A stretch of DNA of 64,000 nt from Brooklawnia cerclae (GTDB taxonomy: Bacteria > Actinomycetota > Actinomycetes > Propionibacteriales > Propionibacteriaceae), in assembly GCF_011758645.1 (NCBI RefSeq), contig NZ_JAAMOZ010000001.1:1364001-1428000 (forward strand), in the 5' to 3' direction. The position numbers and the translations under genes were made by a program. How positions within the stretch are numbered: the stretch's first letter is position 1; every line of letters begins with the position of its first letter. Shown here piece after piece: positions 37,473-47,113 of the stretch. Under the pieces are notes generated by a model that had not been told where the DNA came from, made no database searches, and was given only the letters and a program-made list of their open reading frames with translations.

Positions 37473-39575
37473 TCACGCTCGGGACCGGTGCAAGAGCCAG
37501 ACGAAGTAGGGCGCGCCGACAAGGGCCATCATGAGCCCGGCCGGAAGCTGTGACGGCGCGATGAGCGTGCGGCCGAGCGTGTCCGCGACGCAGACGAGCA
37601 GGCCACCTGCCACCATCGCGACCGGGACGATGCGTCCGTGCCGCGCGCCCACCAGGGCTCGGGCGAGGTGGGGAGCGACGAGCCCGACGAAGCCCACGAC
37701 GCCGATCGCGACCACGCTCACGGCTGCGACCACCGCGGCGATCGTCAGGAGCGACAGCCGAGCGCCCTCGCGGCGGACGCCGAAGACGCGCGGTACGTCC
37801 TCGTCGACGGCGAGCAGATCGAGTTGGCGGCACATACCTGCCACCACGGGGGTAGCGACCGACAACGCGATCGCTACCGGCACCACATCGGGAAAGGAAC
37901 GGCCGTAGGTCGTGCCGGAGAGCCACGTGAGGACGCGCGGGGTGTTCCACGGGTCGGCGCGCAGGAGGAGGAAGGTGGTGACCGCACTGAGACTGTACCC
38001 GCAGCCTATGCCGACGAGCAGGAACCGGTCGGGGAGGAGGCCGCCGCGCCAGGCCAGAGCGGTGATGAGTGCGAAGGTGCCCAGGCCCATCGCCACTGCC
38101 GCGAGGATGAGTGCCGGCCGTCCGCCCGTGCCCGAGGTCACGACGATCACCGCCCCCAGGCCGGCACCCGCGGTGATGCCCAGCACGCCCGGTTCGGCCA
38201 GCGGATTGCGGGCCGTGCCCTGAACGACGCTCCCCGCCAGGCCGAGCGCCGCGCCGGCGAGGACGGCGGCGCAAACGCGCGGGGCTCGTTCGTCGAGCGC
38301 CTGGCCGATCAGCTCCGGTGCGGTGCCTCGGAGCCACAGCACGATGTCGCCGGTGCGCAGCCACAGGCTCCCGGCGAGGACGCCGACCAGTACCGCAGTG
38401 GTCAACAGCGCCACCGCGACGACCAGGACGACGATGAAGCGCCGTCGTGACCGTGGCCCGACCCGCGCCTGTGATGCCTGCCGGGACGATCCCGAGTCGC
38501 GCAGACGCAGCGCGAGAACCACGATCAGGACGCCGCCCAGCAAAGAGGTGGGCACACCCGTCGGGATCGACGTGGCGCCCTGCGCGCCGAGTATCGCCCG
38601 CACCGAGGCGTCCGCGACGATCACCAGCAGTGCGCCGAGCAGTCCGCACGCCGGGACGAGGAACAGGTGCCGGCGTAGCACCCGAACCCGGTTCGCGAGG
38701 AGGCGTGCCAGCACGGGTGCGCCCAACCCGACGAAGGCGATGGGCCCCGCGAGCGTCACGGAGATGCCCGTCAGGAGGACGGCGCAGATCAGCGCCACGA
38801 CGCGAGTCGAGCGGACAGGCACACCGAGCGAGGACGCGGCGTCGTCGCCGAGGCCGAGCACGTCGAGCCGCCGGGACAGCAGGAGGGCAAGGCACAACAC
38901 GACGGCGATGACCGGTATCGCGCGCAGGGACGCGTCGATGTTCAGCTGCGCGAGCGATCCGTTCCCCCAGGCGTACAGACCTGTCGTGTTCTCCTTGAAC
39001 AGGATCAGCAGCATCGCGGTGGCCGCATCGAGAGCCATCGCGATGGCCGACCCGGCGAGGACGAGCCGTGTCGAGGCACTGTTCGCCGCGCTGCCGGACA
39101 GCGACAGCACGAGTGCCGCCGCGAGCAGGCCGCCGACGAAGGCGACGGTGCTGGACGCCCACAGCGGCACGGCGAGACCGAACGCCGCGACCAGCGTGAG
39201 CGCGAAATACGCCCCGGCGGTGACCGCGAGGGTGTCCGGTGCGGCGAGCGCGTTGCGCGTCACCGACTGCAGCAGGGCACCGGCCGCGCCGAGCGCGAAG
39301 CCGACCGCGACACCGGCGAGCAGACGCGGCAGGCGCGATCCGGTCAGCACATCCCCGACGGGGACGCCTCCGACGCTCTCGTGTGCCCCGCCGAGGTACC
39401 GGAGCAGGTCCCAGAACCCCACGCCGGACGTGCCCTGTGTCAGGTGCCAGAGCCCGGCGGCGAGGAGCACACCGAGCAGGCCGGCCAGCACGGCGACTCC
39501 GCTGACACCGCCACCGAGCCCGACGCGGGGCAGTCGCGGCTCCGTGTCGGGCTCGGTTCGTGGTAGTGCACTCAC
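37473..39575 (-). CDS. Double-length FecCD-family siderophore ABC permease
   Basis: 700 residues made of two tandem FecCD units (about 20-340 and 370-695), each with about ten helices and the family signatures: LPRLLAGVAVGFALGAAGALLQ and RNALAAPDTLAVTAGA in the first half, VLAGAALGLAGSVVQGTARNPLAEPGVLG and GLVAPHLARALVG in the second. The layout is like FhuB of enterobacteria. It transports ferric siderophore brought by the lipoprotein encoded just upstream. The GTG start overlaps that gene's stop. Confidence 0.9.
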   Translation of the reverse strand: MSALPRTEPDTEPRLPRVGLGGGVSGVAVLAGLLGVLLAAGLWHLTQGTSGVGFWDLLRYLGGAHESVGGVPVGDVLTGSRLPRLLAGVAVGFALGAAGALLQSVTRNALAAPDTLAVTAGAYFALTLVAAFGLAVPLWASSTVAFVGGLLAAALVLSLSGSAANSASTRLVLAGSAIAMALDAATAMLLILFKENTTGLYAWGNGSLAQLNIDASLRAIPVIAVVLCLALLLSRRLDVLGLGDDAASSLGVPVRSTRVVALICAVLLTGISVTLAGPIAFVGLGAPVLARLLANRVRVLRRHLFLVPACGLLGALLVIVADASVRAILGAQGATSIPTGVPTSLLGGVLIVVLALRLRDSGSSRQASQARVGPRSRRRFIVVLVVAVALLTTAVLVGVLAGSLWLRTGDIVLWLRGTAPELIGQALDERAPRVCAAVLAGAALGLAGSVVQGTARNPLAEPGVLGITAGAGLGAVIVVTSGTGGRPALILAAVAMGLGTFALITALAWRGGLLPDRFLLVGIGCGYSLSAVTTFLLLRADPWNTPRVLTWLSGTTYGRSFPDVVPVAIALSVATPVVAGMCRQLDLLAVDEDVPRVFGVRREGARLSLLTIAAVVAAVSVVAIGVVGFVGLVAPHLARALVGARHGRIVPVAMVAGGLLVCVADTLGRTLIAPSQLPAGLMMALVGAPYFVWLLHRSRA

Positions 39576-40633
39576 CCCTGGGTGAGGATGTCGACGTAGG
39601 CGTCGATGGCCTGCTCGTTCGACAACGGCCCACCGGCCCCCCAGACCCCGGCCGGGAAGGCGTGTGCGCGGCCCTCCTGCACGGCCGGGAGCGATGTCCA
39701 GATCGAACTCTTCTCCAACTCCGTGACGTAGCTGTCGGCCGTGGCGTCGTCCGAGTAGAACAGATTGGCGTTGCCCACGGCGGTCAGCCCCTCGATGTCG
39801 GTCTGCGCCAGGCCGTAGGCGGGGTCGACGCCGCCGCTGCCGTAGGCCGCGTCGATCTCGTCGGTCCACGCGGAGGTCAACCCGAGTTCCTCGCCGAGTT
39901 CGGTGAACAGGGCGCCCTTCCCGTAGGGACGGATGACGAGGTTGCTGCCCTCGATCCAACCGTCGAAGAACAGGAAGTCGGTCGTCGGCAGGTCGACGGT
40001 GGCGACCTGCGCTTTTGCGTCGGCGAGATGGTCGTCGAACTGCTGCAGCACCTGCTCGGCGCGTTCGGTGCGACCGGTCGCCTCGGCGATCATCGAGAAG
40101 ACGTTCTTCATGTTCTCGATCTGGCCGGAGGCGTCCGCCCCAACGGTGGCGAGCACGGGCACGCCACGCTCTTCGAGCTGGGCGATGAGTTCGTCGTCGG
40201 CGCTGAACGCCTCCACGATGATGAGATCGGGGTTCGTGGCGTAGAGCGTGTCGAGGTCGGGTTCGCCCCGCTGCCCGACGTCCGTGACACCCTCTGGCAG
40301 TGTCTCCGCGCTCACGTAGGTGCTGTAGCCTTCCGCGTCGGCGACCGCGACAGGGGCGACGCACAGTGTGAGCGCGTCCTCGATCTGCTGCCATTCCAGC
40401 ACCGCGATGCGTTCGGCGGGTTTGTCGAGCTCCACCTGGCGTCCGACTCCGTCGGTCATCGACACCGGGCCTGTCGACGTCGTCGTCGTGTCCTCGGCAC
40501 AGCTTTGCGACACGGGCGAGGCAGCCGCGCCGGTCGCGGCGTCGTCGACGCTCGTGGTGCCGCAGGCCGTGACCGACCAGACGACGGCTGTGAGCGTCGC
40601 GGCGGTTGCCGCCATGCGCTTGAGGGGGATCAT
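39572..40633 (-). CDS. Iron-siderophore substrate-binding lipoprotein (FecB/FepB-like)
   Basis: 353 residues. An N-terminal signal ends in the lipobox VTAC (Cys24 area). The rest is a class III periplasmic-binding fold: PAERIAVLEWQQIEDALTL, DVGQRGEPDLDTLYATNPDLIIVEA, and RAHAFPAGVWGAG near the end. It captures a ferric siderophore outside the membrane and delivers it to the double permease. It is coupled on both sides by 4-bp overlaps with the ATPase gene before it and the permease gene after it. Confidence 0.9.
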   Translation of the reverse strand: MIPLKRMAATAATLTAVVWSVTACGTTSVDDAATGAAASPVSQSCAEDTTTTSTGPVSMTDGVGRQVELDKPAERIAVLEWQQIEDALTLCVAPVAVADAEGYSTYVSAETLPEGVTDVGQRGEPDLDTLYATNPDLIIVEAFSADDELIAQLEERGVPVLATVGADASGQIENMKNVFSMIAEATGRTERAEQVLQQFDDHLADAKAQVATVDLPTTDFLFFDGWIEGSNLVIRPYGKGALFTELGEELGLTSAWTDEIDAAYGSGGVDPAYGLAQTDIEGLTAVGNANLFYSDDATADSYVTELEKSSIWTSLPAVQEGRAHAFPAGVWGAGGPLSNEQAIDAYVDILTQG

Positions 40634-41571
40634 GCAGGGTCCTTTCCGATGCGGGTGGTGGACGGGGCCGAGACCCCGTTCCGGTTGGGGACGGGATGCC
40701 GTCCGACAGGATCGATGCGGAGGCGGCCGGTCCGGGGATCCACGGTGACGTCGACGCCGATCTGGTAGACCTCGCTGATGTTCTTCGCGGTGAGCACCTC
40801 GATCGGGCTTCCCGCGGCGTGGACGCGTCCCGCGTCGATCAGGAGCAGCGTGTCGGCGACGCGTGCGGCGTGATCGAGATCGTGCAGGACGATCCCGACG
40901 GCGACACCGTGCTCGTCGGCGAGATCCCGCACGAGGTCGAGGGTCTCGATCTGGTATCGCAGGTCGAGATGGTTCGTGGGTTCGTCCAGCAGGACGACAC
41001 CGGTGTCCTGGGCCAGGCAGGCGGCGAGCCACACGCGCTGCATCTCCCCGCCGGACAACTCCCCGACCGCGCGGTCCGCCATGTCCTGAACTCCGGTGAC
41101 GGCCATCGCGTGGTCGATCGCGCGCCGGTCCTCGGCGGACAGTCCCGCGAAGCCGCGCCGGTAGGGATGGCGCCCGAACGCCGTGACCTCGGCCACCGTC
41201 AGTCCTTGTGGCGCGGGCCGTGACTGGGAGAACAAGGTGACCTCTCGCGCGAACTGCCGCGCGCTGAGCAGCGACACCGCGCGGCCCGGGTGTCCGTCGC
41301 GGTCTCCGAGCCTCACCTCGCCGTCGCCCACGCGGTGCAGCCGGGCGAGCGAGCGCAGCAGGGTGGACTTCCCGCTGCCGTTCGGCCCGACCAGAGCGGT
41401 CACGCGGCCGGGTTCCAGGGCCAGCGAGACACCGTCGACCACCACCGTCTTCCCGTAGCACAGCACCAACCGGTCGCCGCTCAGAGCGGCCGCCGGAATC
41501 GTCCGGGACCACTCGGCGGGGTCGGTCGGCACTCGGTCGGGCCGGGCGTGCAGCGCTCGCGTCATGGTCAT
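40630..41571 (-). CDS. Iron-siderophore ABC transporter ATP-binding protein (FecE/FhuC-like)
   Basis: 313 residues with Walker A GPNGSGKST, the FecE-type AEVTAFGRHPYR, signature LSGGEMQR, Walker B VVLLDEPTNHLD and an H-loop in LHDLDHAARV. It is the first gene of the FecE-B-CD operon. Candidate iron boxes lie about 110 bp upstream of its ATG. Confidence 0.92.
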   Translation of the reverse strand: MTMTRALHARPDRVPTDPAEWSRTIPAAALSGDRLVLCYGKTVVVDGVSLALEPGRVTALVGPNGSGKSTLLRSLARLHRVGDGEVRLGDRDGHPGRAVSLLSARQFAREVTLFSQSRPAPQGLTVAEVTAFGRHPYRRGFAGLSAEDRRAIDHAMAVTGVQDMADRAVGELSGGEMQRVWLAACLAQDTGVVLLDEPTNHLDLRYQIETLDLVRDLADEHGVAVGIVLHDLDHAARVADTLLLIDAGRVHAAGSPIEVLTAKNISEVYQIGVDVTVDPRTGRLRIDPVGRHPVPNRNGVSAPSTTRIGKDPA

Positions 41572-41681
41572 CGAACGGGTCCTCCGGGATCGCTGGGCAG
41601 GGGAGCGGGCACGGCGCTCCTTGCCGGTTCCGTCGGACCGCGCCGTGGGCCGCCGAGCCGAGGCCGCAGCCGAACGGTAAG

Positions 41682-41715
41682 TAAGGGTTGCCTTGCCTTG
41701 CTTAGGCTAGAGCGT
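41682..41715 (-). promoter_or_regulatory. Candidate DtxR/IdeR iron boxes for the Fec-type operon
   Basis: TAAGGGTTGCCTTGCCTTG at 41682-41700 matches 14 of 19 positions of the DtxR/IdeR consensus; the overlapping site at 41697-41715 has the exact core TTAGGCTA. Both lie upstream of the ATPase start at 41571. They are weaker than the site at 49591-49609. Confidence 0.5.
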
Positions 41716-41733
41716 GTCCGGTTATGTCTGCAA

Positions 41734-42606
41734 TCAGGACTTCGGGGCAACCGATACGGGATTCCGGACATTCGGCGCGGTGTGCAGCGTGCCGAAGAAG
41801 GCACCGGGCGTGATCCCCATGACCCGCCGGAACGCGGCGATGAACGTGCTGGGTTGTGCGTAGCCGAGTCGCTCGGCGGCATCCTGCACATCGACCCCCT
41901 CGGACAGGAGCTCGAGCGCCTGGTGAATGCGCAGCGCTTGCCGCCATTGCGCGAACGACAGCCCGGTGGTGCGACGGAACGCCCGGGTGATGGTGCGATC
42001 GCTGATCCCCAGGAGGCGCGCCCAGTCGTCCAGGGAGCGGCCGTCGGCGGAGTCGCCCAGCAGCGCCTCGGCGATGGCGTCGATTCTGTCGTCACCGGGC
42101 AGTCGCAGCGCGAGCTGCCGCGTCGAGGGCTCCAGGACGTCGAACACGACCGCTTCCGCCCGGGTCCTGGCCGCGGCATCGAGGTCTCTACGGGTGAGGT
42201 ACATCAGCAGGGACTCCAGCACCGCGGACATCGCGATCGCCGTCGGCTCCGTGAACGCGACCGGTGTGCGGTCAGGGGCGAAGAAGGCGTTGTGGAACTC
42301 GACGTTCGCCGTCAGCCGCCCTGCGTGCATCACCTCGGCCGGCATCCACAGCCCGTATCCCTCCGGCACGGTGAAGACGCGGTTCCCCACACGGGACGCC
42401 AGAGTCCCGCCGCGTACCCACACCAGTTCGTGCGTGGGATGTGAATGCGGCGTCCATTCCAGTGGGACGTCGGGCACTTCCGACTCGGCGAGGATCGTGA
42501 ACGGCCCCGGCGTATCGTCCGATGACCCCGCCGGTAGACGCACCACGGTGGTCGGCTCGCGCCGCCACGCTCCGAGGCCCACGTCGTCAGGAGCCGGCGG
42601 GATCAT
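41734..42606 (-). CDS. AraC-family transcriptional regulator
   Basis: 290 residues: an N-terminal cupin-like sensing domain (WTPHSHPTHELVWVRGGTL, VPEGYGLWMPAEVMHAG) and a C-terminal pair of helix-turn-helix motifs, including LGISDRTITRAFRRTTGLSFAQWRQ and AAERLGYAQPSTFIAAFRRVMG. It lies 51 bp after the ABC pair at the end of the ECF operon and directly before the Fec-type operon. Siderophore-sensing AraC regulators (YbtA, PchR) sit in similar places, so control of one or both uptake systems is likely. Confidence 0.88.
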   Translation of the reverse strand: MIPPAPDDVGLGAWRREPTTVVRLPAGSSDDTPGPFTILAESEVPDVPLEWTPHSHPTHELVWVRGGTLASRVGNRVFTVPEGYGLWMPAEVMHAGRLTANVEFHNAFFAPDRTPVAFTEPTAIAMSAVLESLLMYLTRRDLDAAARTRAEAVVFDVLEPSTRQLALRLPGDDRIDAIAEALLGDSADGRSLDDWARLLGISDRTITRAFRRTTGLSFAQWRQALRIHQALELLSEGVDVQDAAERLGYAQPSTFIAAFRRVMGITPGAFFGTLHTAPNVRNPVSVAPKS

Positions 42607-42657
42607 GCCGATGAGTGTATGCGATCCCGGACGACCGGACGCCGGTTCACCCGCAGG

Positions 42658-44448
42658 TCAGCATGTGCCGTCCGCCGGGGACGCTGCTCGGATGGCCCAG
42701 CCGGCCGCGTCGTGACGATCGGTCCAGAACTGCTGGTACGTGCCGCCCCGGGCCAACAACTCGTTGTGCGTGCCCAGCTCGGTGATCCGCCCCTCCTCCA
42801 GCACTGCGATCTGGTCTGCGTTGGCGATGGTGGTGAGCCGGTGGGCGATCACCAGAACGGTACGATCGCGGGCCAGCCGTTCGAGGGATGCGGTCACCTC
42901 GGCCTCCTTCTCGCTGTCGAGGGCGCTGGTGGCCTCGTCGACCAACAGGATCGGCGCGTCCTTCAGGAACGCCCTCGCGATCGCCACCCGCTGGCGTTCG
43001 CCACCCGACAGGAGTGCGCCGCCTTCGCCGACACGAGTGTCGAGGCCGTCCGGGAAGTCCGTGGCCACATCGTCCAGGCCCGCGGCGGCGATCGCGTCGG
43101 CGACCTGCTCGTCGCTGGCGTCCGGCCGGGCGAATCGCACATTGGCGACGATCGTGTCGTCGAACAGATAGACGTGCTGGAAGACCAGGGCTATCCGGCT
43201 CATCAGGTCGGTCGTCGCCATCTCGCGTACGTCGATCCCGTCGATGCGCACCGCCCCGCCGTCGACGTCCCAGAATCGTGCGATGAGGCGCAGGACCGTG
43301 GACTTGCCGCCGCCCGACGGCCCGACGAGCGCGGTCATACTGTGAGCCGGCACATGGAGGTCGAGGTGACGGAGGACGGGTCTGTCCAGGTATCCGAAAC
43401 TGACGTCCGACAAGGTGATGTCGCTGCCCTGTGGAGTCCGGGGAGCGTCGGGCTCGGCCAGCGTCGGCTCCGTGAGAACACTGTCTATCTCGGCCAGGCT
43501 GGTCCGGGCCTGCCGCAGGGCGACGCCGTAGACGCCGACCTGGGTGAGCGGTTCGACGAACCTGGCGGCGAGCACCAGCAGGGCGGCCAGCGTCGGGGCC
43601 GACAACTCGCCGTTGAGCGCCAGGTAGGTGCCGAGGGCGAAAGTCAACGCGAAGCCGAGTTCGACGATGAACATGAACGTGCTGGTGGGCAGCGCCTGCT
43701 TGGCCAACTTAGCCCGGCCGTCGCGGTGGTTGCGGGCCAGCACGTCGTCGACATGCAGGTGCTGACCGGTGAGGCTGCCGGTGGCTCGCAGGACCTGCTG
43801 GGCCTGGGCGAACTCGATCACTGCGGACGACACCGCGGCACGTGATGCGGCCTCGTGGCGCTGTTCCTGTTGCACCGCGCGTTGCCCCCACAGATAGGCC
43901 AGCCACGCCACGGGTGCCATGGCTGCGAGCGCGACGGCCATCCGCCAGTCGATCGCCAGGGTGATGAGAATCACGGTCGCCGGTGTGGCCAGTGCGACCG
44001 TGAGCTGCTGCAGGAAGACGCTGGGCACGTTCATGACGTTCTGCGTCCCGCTGGTGATCAGCGTGGTGATCTGCCCGGCCCGCTCGGAATCGAACCAGCC
44101 GAGTGGCAACCGAGCGACTTTCGCGCCGAGCGCCCGGATTAGGCCGTCGTGGAGTCTGTCGATCGAGAGGTGATAGCCGCGCTCGGTCAGCACCCACAAG
44201 ACGCAGGCAGTTGCCACGGCGGTCACGGCGATACCTACGATCCACGGGACGGACCCGGGCACGTCGCCGCCGAGGAACCGCGTCAGAGCGGGAACGAGCA
44301 GGGCGAAGGCGATGCCCTGGAGGACTCCGACGACACCGAAGCCGATGGTCTGCGAGGTCAGTCCGCTACTGCCGCCGATCGCAGCGTCGATCCGGCCGAA
44401 CAGGCTCGTCGGGTATCCGTCGCGGTGGGTCTGGTTGGTGAGGGTCAT
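42658..44448 (-). CDS. ABC transporter, fused permease/ATPase (YbtQ/IrtB-like)
   Basis: 596 residues: six helices in the first 320 residues, then an ATPase domain with Walker A GPSGGGKST, signature LSGGERQR and Walker B ILLVDEATSALD. It overlaps the previous ABC gene by 4 bp (ATGA) and probably forms a heterodimer with it. Half-transporter pairs with exporter fold that import ferric siderophores are known as YbtPQ and IrtAB. Chosen start: ATG 44448; the frame is open 15 codons further. Confidence 0.87.
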   Translation of the reverse strand: MTLTNQTHRDGYPTSLFGRIDAAIGGSSGLTSQTIGFGVVGVLQGIAFALLVPALTRFLGGDVPGSVPWIVGIAVTAVATACVLWVLTERGYHLSIDRLHDGLIRALGAKVARLPLGWFDSERAGQITTLITSGTQNVMNVPSVFLQQLTVALATPATVILITLAIDWRMAVALAAMAPVAWLAYLWGQRAVQQEQRHEAASRAAVSSAVIEFAQAQQVLRATGSLTGQHLHVDDVLARNHRDGRAKLAKQALPTSTFMFIVELGFALTFALGTYLALNGELSAPTLAALLVLAARFVEPLTQVGVYGVALRQARTSLAEIDSVLTEPTLAEPDAPRTPQGSDITLSDVSFGYLDRPVLRHLDLHVPAHSMTALVGPSGGGKSTVLRLIARFWDVDGGAVRIDGIDVREMATTDLMSRIALVFQHVYLFDDTIVANVRFARPDASDEQVADAIAAAGLDDVATDFPDGLDTRVGEGGALLSGGERQRVAIARAFLKDAPILLVDEATSALDSEKEAEVTASLERLARDRTVLVIAHRLTTIANADQIAVLEEGRITELGTHNELLARGGTYQQFWTDRHDAAGWAIRAASPADGTC

Positions 44449-46238
44449 CGTGCTGCTCCTGCCCGCGCGGCCGCCGAATCCTGCGCCGCCCACATTCGTG
44501 CGTAACGGCCATCGGCCGCGATGAGGTCGTCGTGGTGCCCGCGTTCGATAATCTGCCCGTCATCGAGCACGAGTATCTGATCGGCGTGGACGATGGTCGA
44601 CAGGCGATGGGCGATCACCAGCACGCTGCGTCCGGCCCCGAGTCTGTTGAGCGCCTGCTGGATCTGTACCTCGCTGTGGGGATCGGCGTGCGCGGTCGCC
44701 TCGTCGAGCAGGATGATCGGCGCGTCCTGGAGGAAGGCGCGGGCGATGGTCACCCGCTGCAGTTCGCCACCCGACAGGTGACCCTCGGCAGACCCCAGCA
44801 CAGTGTCATATCCGTTCGGCAGATCCGCTATTCGCTGGTGGATCTGCGCGTCCCGGCAGGCTTGTTCGACGTCCGCGTCAGAGGCGCCGGGACGACCGAG
44901 CCGGACGTTCTCGCGGACGGTGTCGGTCAACACGACCGCGTCCTGGAAGACGATGGCGATTCGGCTGAGCAACTCGGGTGTGGGAATCTGCCGCACGTCC
45001 ACCCCGCCGATCGTGATCATTCCTCCGGAGACATCCCAGAACCTGGGTATCAGTCGCGCGATCGTGGTCTTCCCCGATCCGGACGGCCCGACGAGTGCCG
45101 TGACGGTGCCGGGAGCGAGTTCGAAGGAGATGTTCGTCAGCACGGGGACGCCGTCGGTGTAGGCGAAGTCGACATGGTCGAACCGCACCGCCGAATCGGC
45201 AGGCACCGCAGGGTCGTCCGGGTCGGGCAACCCCGGCAGCGAGAGCAGCCGATCGATGTGGGTGGCGCCGAGAGCGGCGGTGCGCATCCCGTTGGCGAGC
45301 TGGGCGACCTGCAGGTAGCCGCTGGGCAGGCTGACGCCGACCAGCAGGAACGGGATCACCCCTACGGCGTCGATCCACCCGAGGCCGACGGCGAGCAGCC
45401 CCAGGCCCAGGACGACGGCGATCATCGTGGCAGGGAAGAACAGGATGTTGATCACCGCGGCCGGCCGCCCCATCGCCGCCGTCCACAGGTAGGCGACGTG
45501 GGTCAGACGGCTCACAGCGTCGTCGAAACGACGGAAGACCGCAGAACTGGTGCCGTAGGTCTTGACCACCTCGACCCCGTCGACCAGTTCGACCGTCGCG
45601 GTGCTCACGGCTCCCTGCGCCCTGTTCCACTCGTCCATGTACGCCTGGTACCCACGTTGCATCGATGGTGCGGCCATCGCGAAGACGACCACGATGTAGG
45701 CCAGCAGGAGCAGGGTCATGGGTACATTCCGGGTGAGCAGATAGCCGATCGACACAAGCGGCACCAGGACCGCGCTGGTCAGGTCGCCGGCGAGATGGGC
45801 GACGATCACATGGATGCGAGTGACGTCGTCGGTGACAGCCTTCTTGACCTCACCCGACCCGGACTCGTCGAACCAGCCCAGCGGTAGCAGGCGGAGGTGC
45901 CGGACGACACGTCGGCGCAGCAGGTGGACGAAGTCGACATCGGCGAAATGGCACAAGGACAGGGCGCCCCCGTACAGCAGGCTGCGCGCCACCATCGCCA
46001 CGACTCCCACCACCACCCAGATCCATACGGTGGTGCCCGGGTCGCTATCGAGCAGCAAACGCACCACCTCGGCCACCGCGACGAACGGTACGAGCGCGCA
46101 GACGGAGGATGCCGCGGACATCGCCGCGCCGAGGATCATGCGGGACCGCACTGGTGCGGTCATCCGCGCCAGTGCCCCCGGGCTGACGAGCACATCGGCG
46201 TCCGACCGACGGCCCGTGGACGTACGACTGTCTGCCAT
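44445..46238 (-). CDS. ABC transporter, fused permease/ATPase (YbtP/IrtA-like)
   Basis: 597 residues: membrane domain (about 30-310) and ATPase domain with Walker A GPSGSGKTT, signature LSGGELQR and Walker B IILLDEATAHAD. Partner of the next gene. No N-terminal siderophore-interacting (FAD-binding) domain as in mycobacterial IrtA is present. The iron box at the operon head and the neighbouring ECF genes argue for import of a metal chelate rather than drug export. Confidence 0.87.
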   Translation of the reverse strand: MADSRTSTGRRSDADVLVSPGALARMTAPVRSRMILGAAMSAASSVCALVPFVAVAEVVRLLLDSDPGTTVWIWVVVGVVAMVARSLLYGGALSLCHFADVDFVHLLRRRVVRHLRLLPLGWFDESGSGEVKKAVTDDVTRIHVIVAHLAGDLTSAVLVPLVSIGYLLTRNVPMTLLLLAYIVVVFAMAAPSMQRGYQAYMDEWNRAQGAVSTATVELVDGVEVVKTYGTSSAVFRRFDDAVSRLTHVAYLWTAAMGRPAAVINILFFPATMIAVVLGLGLLAVGLGWIDAVGVIPFLLVGVSLPSGYLQVAQLANGMRTAALGATHIDRLLSLPGLPDPDDPAVPADSAVRFDHVDFAYTDGVPVLTNISFELAPGTVTALVGPSGSGKTTIARLIPRFWDVSGGMITIGGVDVRQIPTPELLSRIAIVFQDAVVLTDTVRENVRLGRPGASDADVEQACRDAQIHQRIADLPNGYDTVLGSAEGHLSGGELQRVTIARAFLQDAPIILLDEATAHADPHSEVQIQQALNRLGAGRSVLVIAHRLSTIVHADQILVLDDGQIIERGHHDDLIAADGRYARMWAAQDSAAARAGAAR

Positions 46239-46260
46239 GGGTTCTCCTTTGTCTCAATGG

Positions 46261-47109
46261 CTAGGGTCGATACAACATCGCGGTCATCTGGAGCACGCCG
46301 AGCCGCGCAGTGAACAGGTACGTCGCGGCGACCGCTCCCCAGATGACGGCAAGGAAGACCCCGTCACGGACGCGTAGCGTGGCGGGATCCCGGTCGGCAC
46401 GTTGAGGGAAGGCCCCGAAGCCGCGTGCGTCCATCGCCAGTGAGAGGCGTTCGGCGTGCCGCACGCCGCTCGCGAGCAGCGGCACGAGGGAACGCGAGGT
46501 CCGTCGCAGGGCGCCGATCGGTCCGGGCACATCGACGATCCCGCGCGCGCGGTGGGCCGCTCGAAGAACGCCGACGTCGTTCTTGTACCGGGGCACGAAG
46601 CGCAGCGTGGCGACCGCCCCGTAGGCGAATCGGTACGGGACGCGGGCCTGGTGAACCAGCGCGCTGGCGAGCTGGCCGGTTGTCGTGCCGAGGGAGCCGA
46701 GGAGGGCGAGCACCATGATGGCCACGAAGCGCAACGCGGTTGCCAGCCCCGTCCGCAATGCCTGTCTGTGGAGTGACAGCGGGCCGATCTCCACCAGCCT
46801 GGCGTCGGTGAGCTGGCTCGTGTCGACCAGCAGGGCGAAGAAGAACGTCATCCAGGCGACGACGAGTGCCACGGCCACCATGCAGATCGCCAGGTCGCGG
46901 GCGCGGATCTTGAAGCCGGTGAGCACGACGACGGTGACACCGATCGTCACCAGAGCCGGGGTGAACACGTCGCGCGTGAACAGCAGCCCGACCATCGGGA
47001 CGAGGGCTGCGAGGATCTTGACCACCGGATTGATCGTCGACAGCCAGCCGCTTGGATTGGGCAGGGGCGCTTGCGCGGGGGACCGCTGTGCTCGAGGTGC
47101 GATGCTCAT
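46261..47109 (-). CDS. ECF transporter transmembrane component T
   Basis: 282 residues, about five helices in the N-terminal 150 residues, then two EcfT coupling motifs containing A-R-G: AHRARGIVD and MDARGFGAF. These helices dock onto the two ATPase domains. It works with the double ATPase and the S component encoded just upstream. Confidence 0.88.
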   Translation of the reverse strand: MSIAPRAQRSPAQAPLPNPSGWLSTINPVVKILAALVPMVGLLFTRDVFTPALVTIGVTVVVLTGFKIRARDLAICMVAVALVVAWMTFFFALLVDTSQLTDARLVEIGPLSLHRQALRTGLATALRFVAIMVLALLGSLGTTTGQLASALVHQARVPYRFAYGAVATLRFVPRYKNDVGVLRAAHRARGIVDVPGPIGALRRTSRSLVPLLASGVRHAERLSLAMDARGFGAFPQRADRDPATLRVRDGVFLAVIWGAVAATYLFTARLGVLQMTAMLYRP

Positions 47110-47113
47110 GCCA

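Noticed and set aside
37405-39633. 742-codon minus-strand frame across the FecCD permease
   Set aside because: Arg/Pro-rich shadow of the permease, which reads in the neighbouring frame with clear family motifs.
39572-41512. A 646-codon frame that joins a region opposite the ATPase to the siderophore-binding protein
   Set aside because: Only the part from 40633 encodes a lipoprotein with a signal peptide; the rest is an out-of-frame reading of the ATPase gene.
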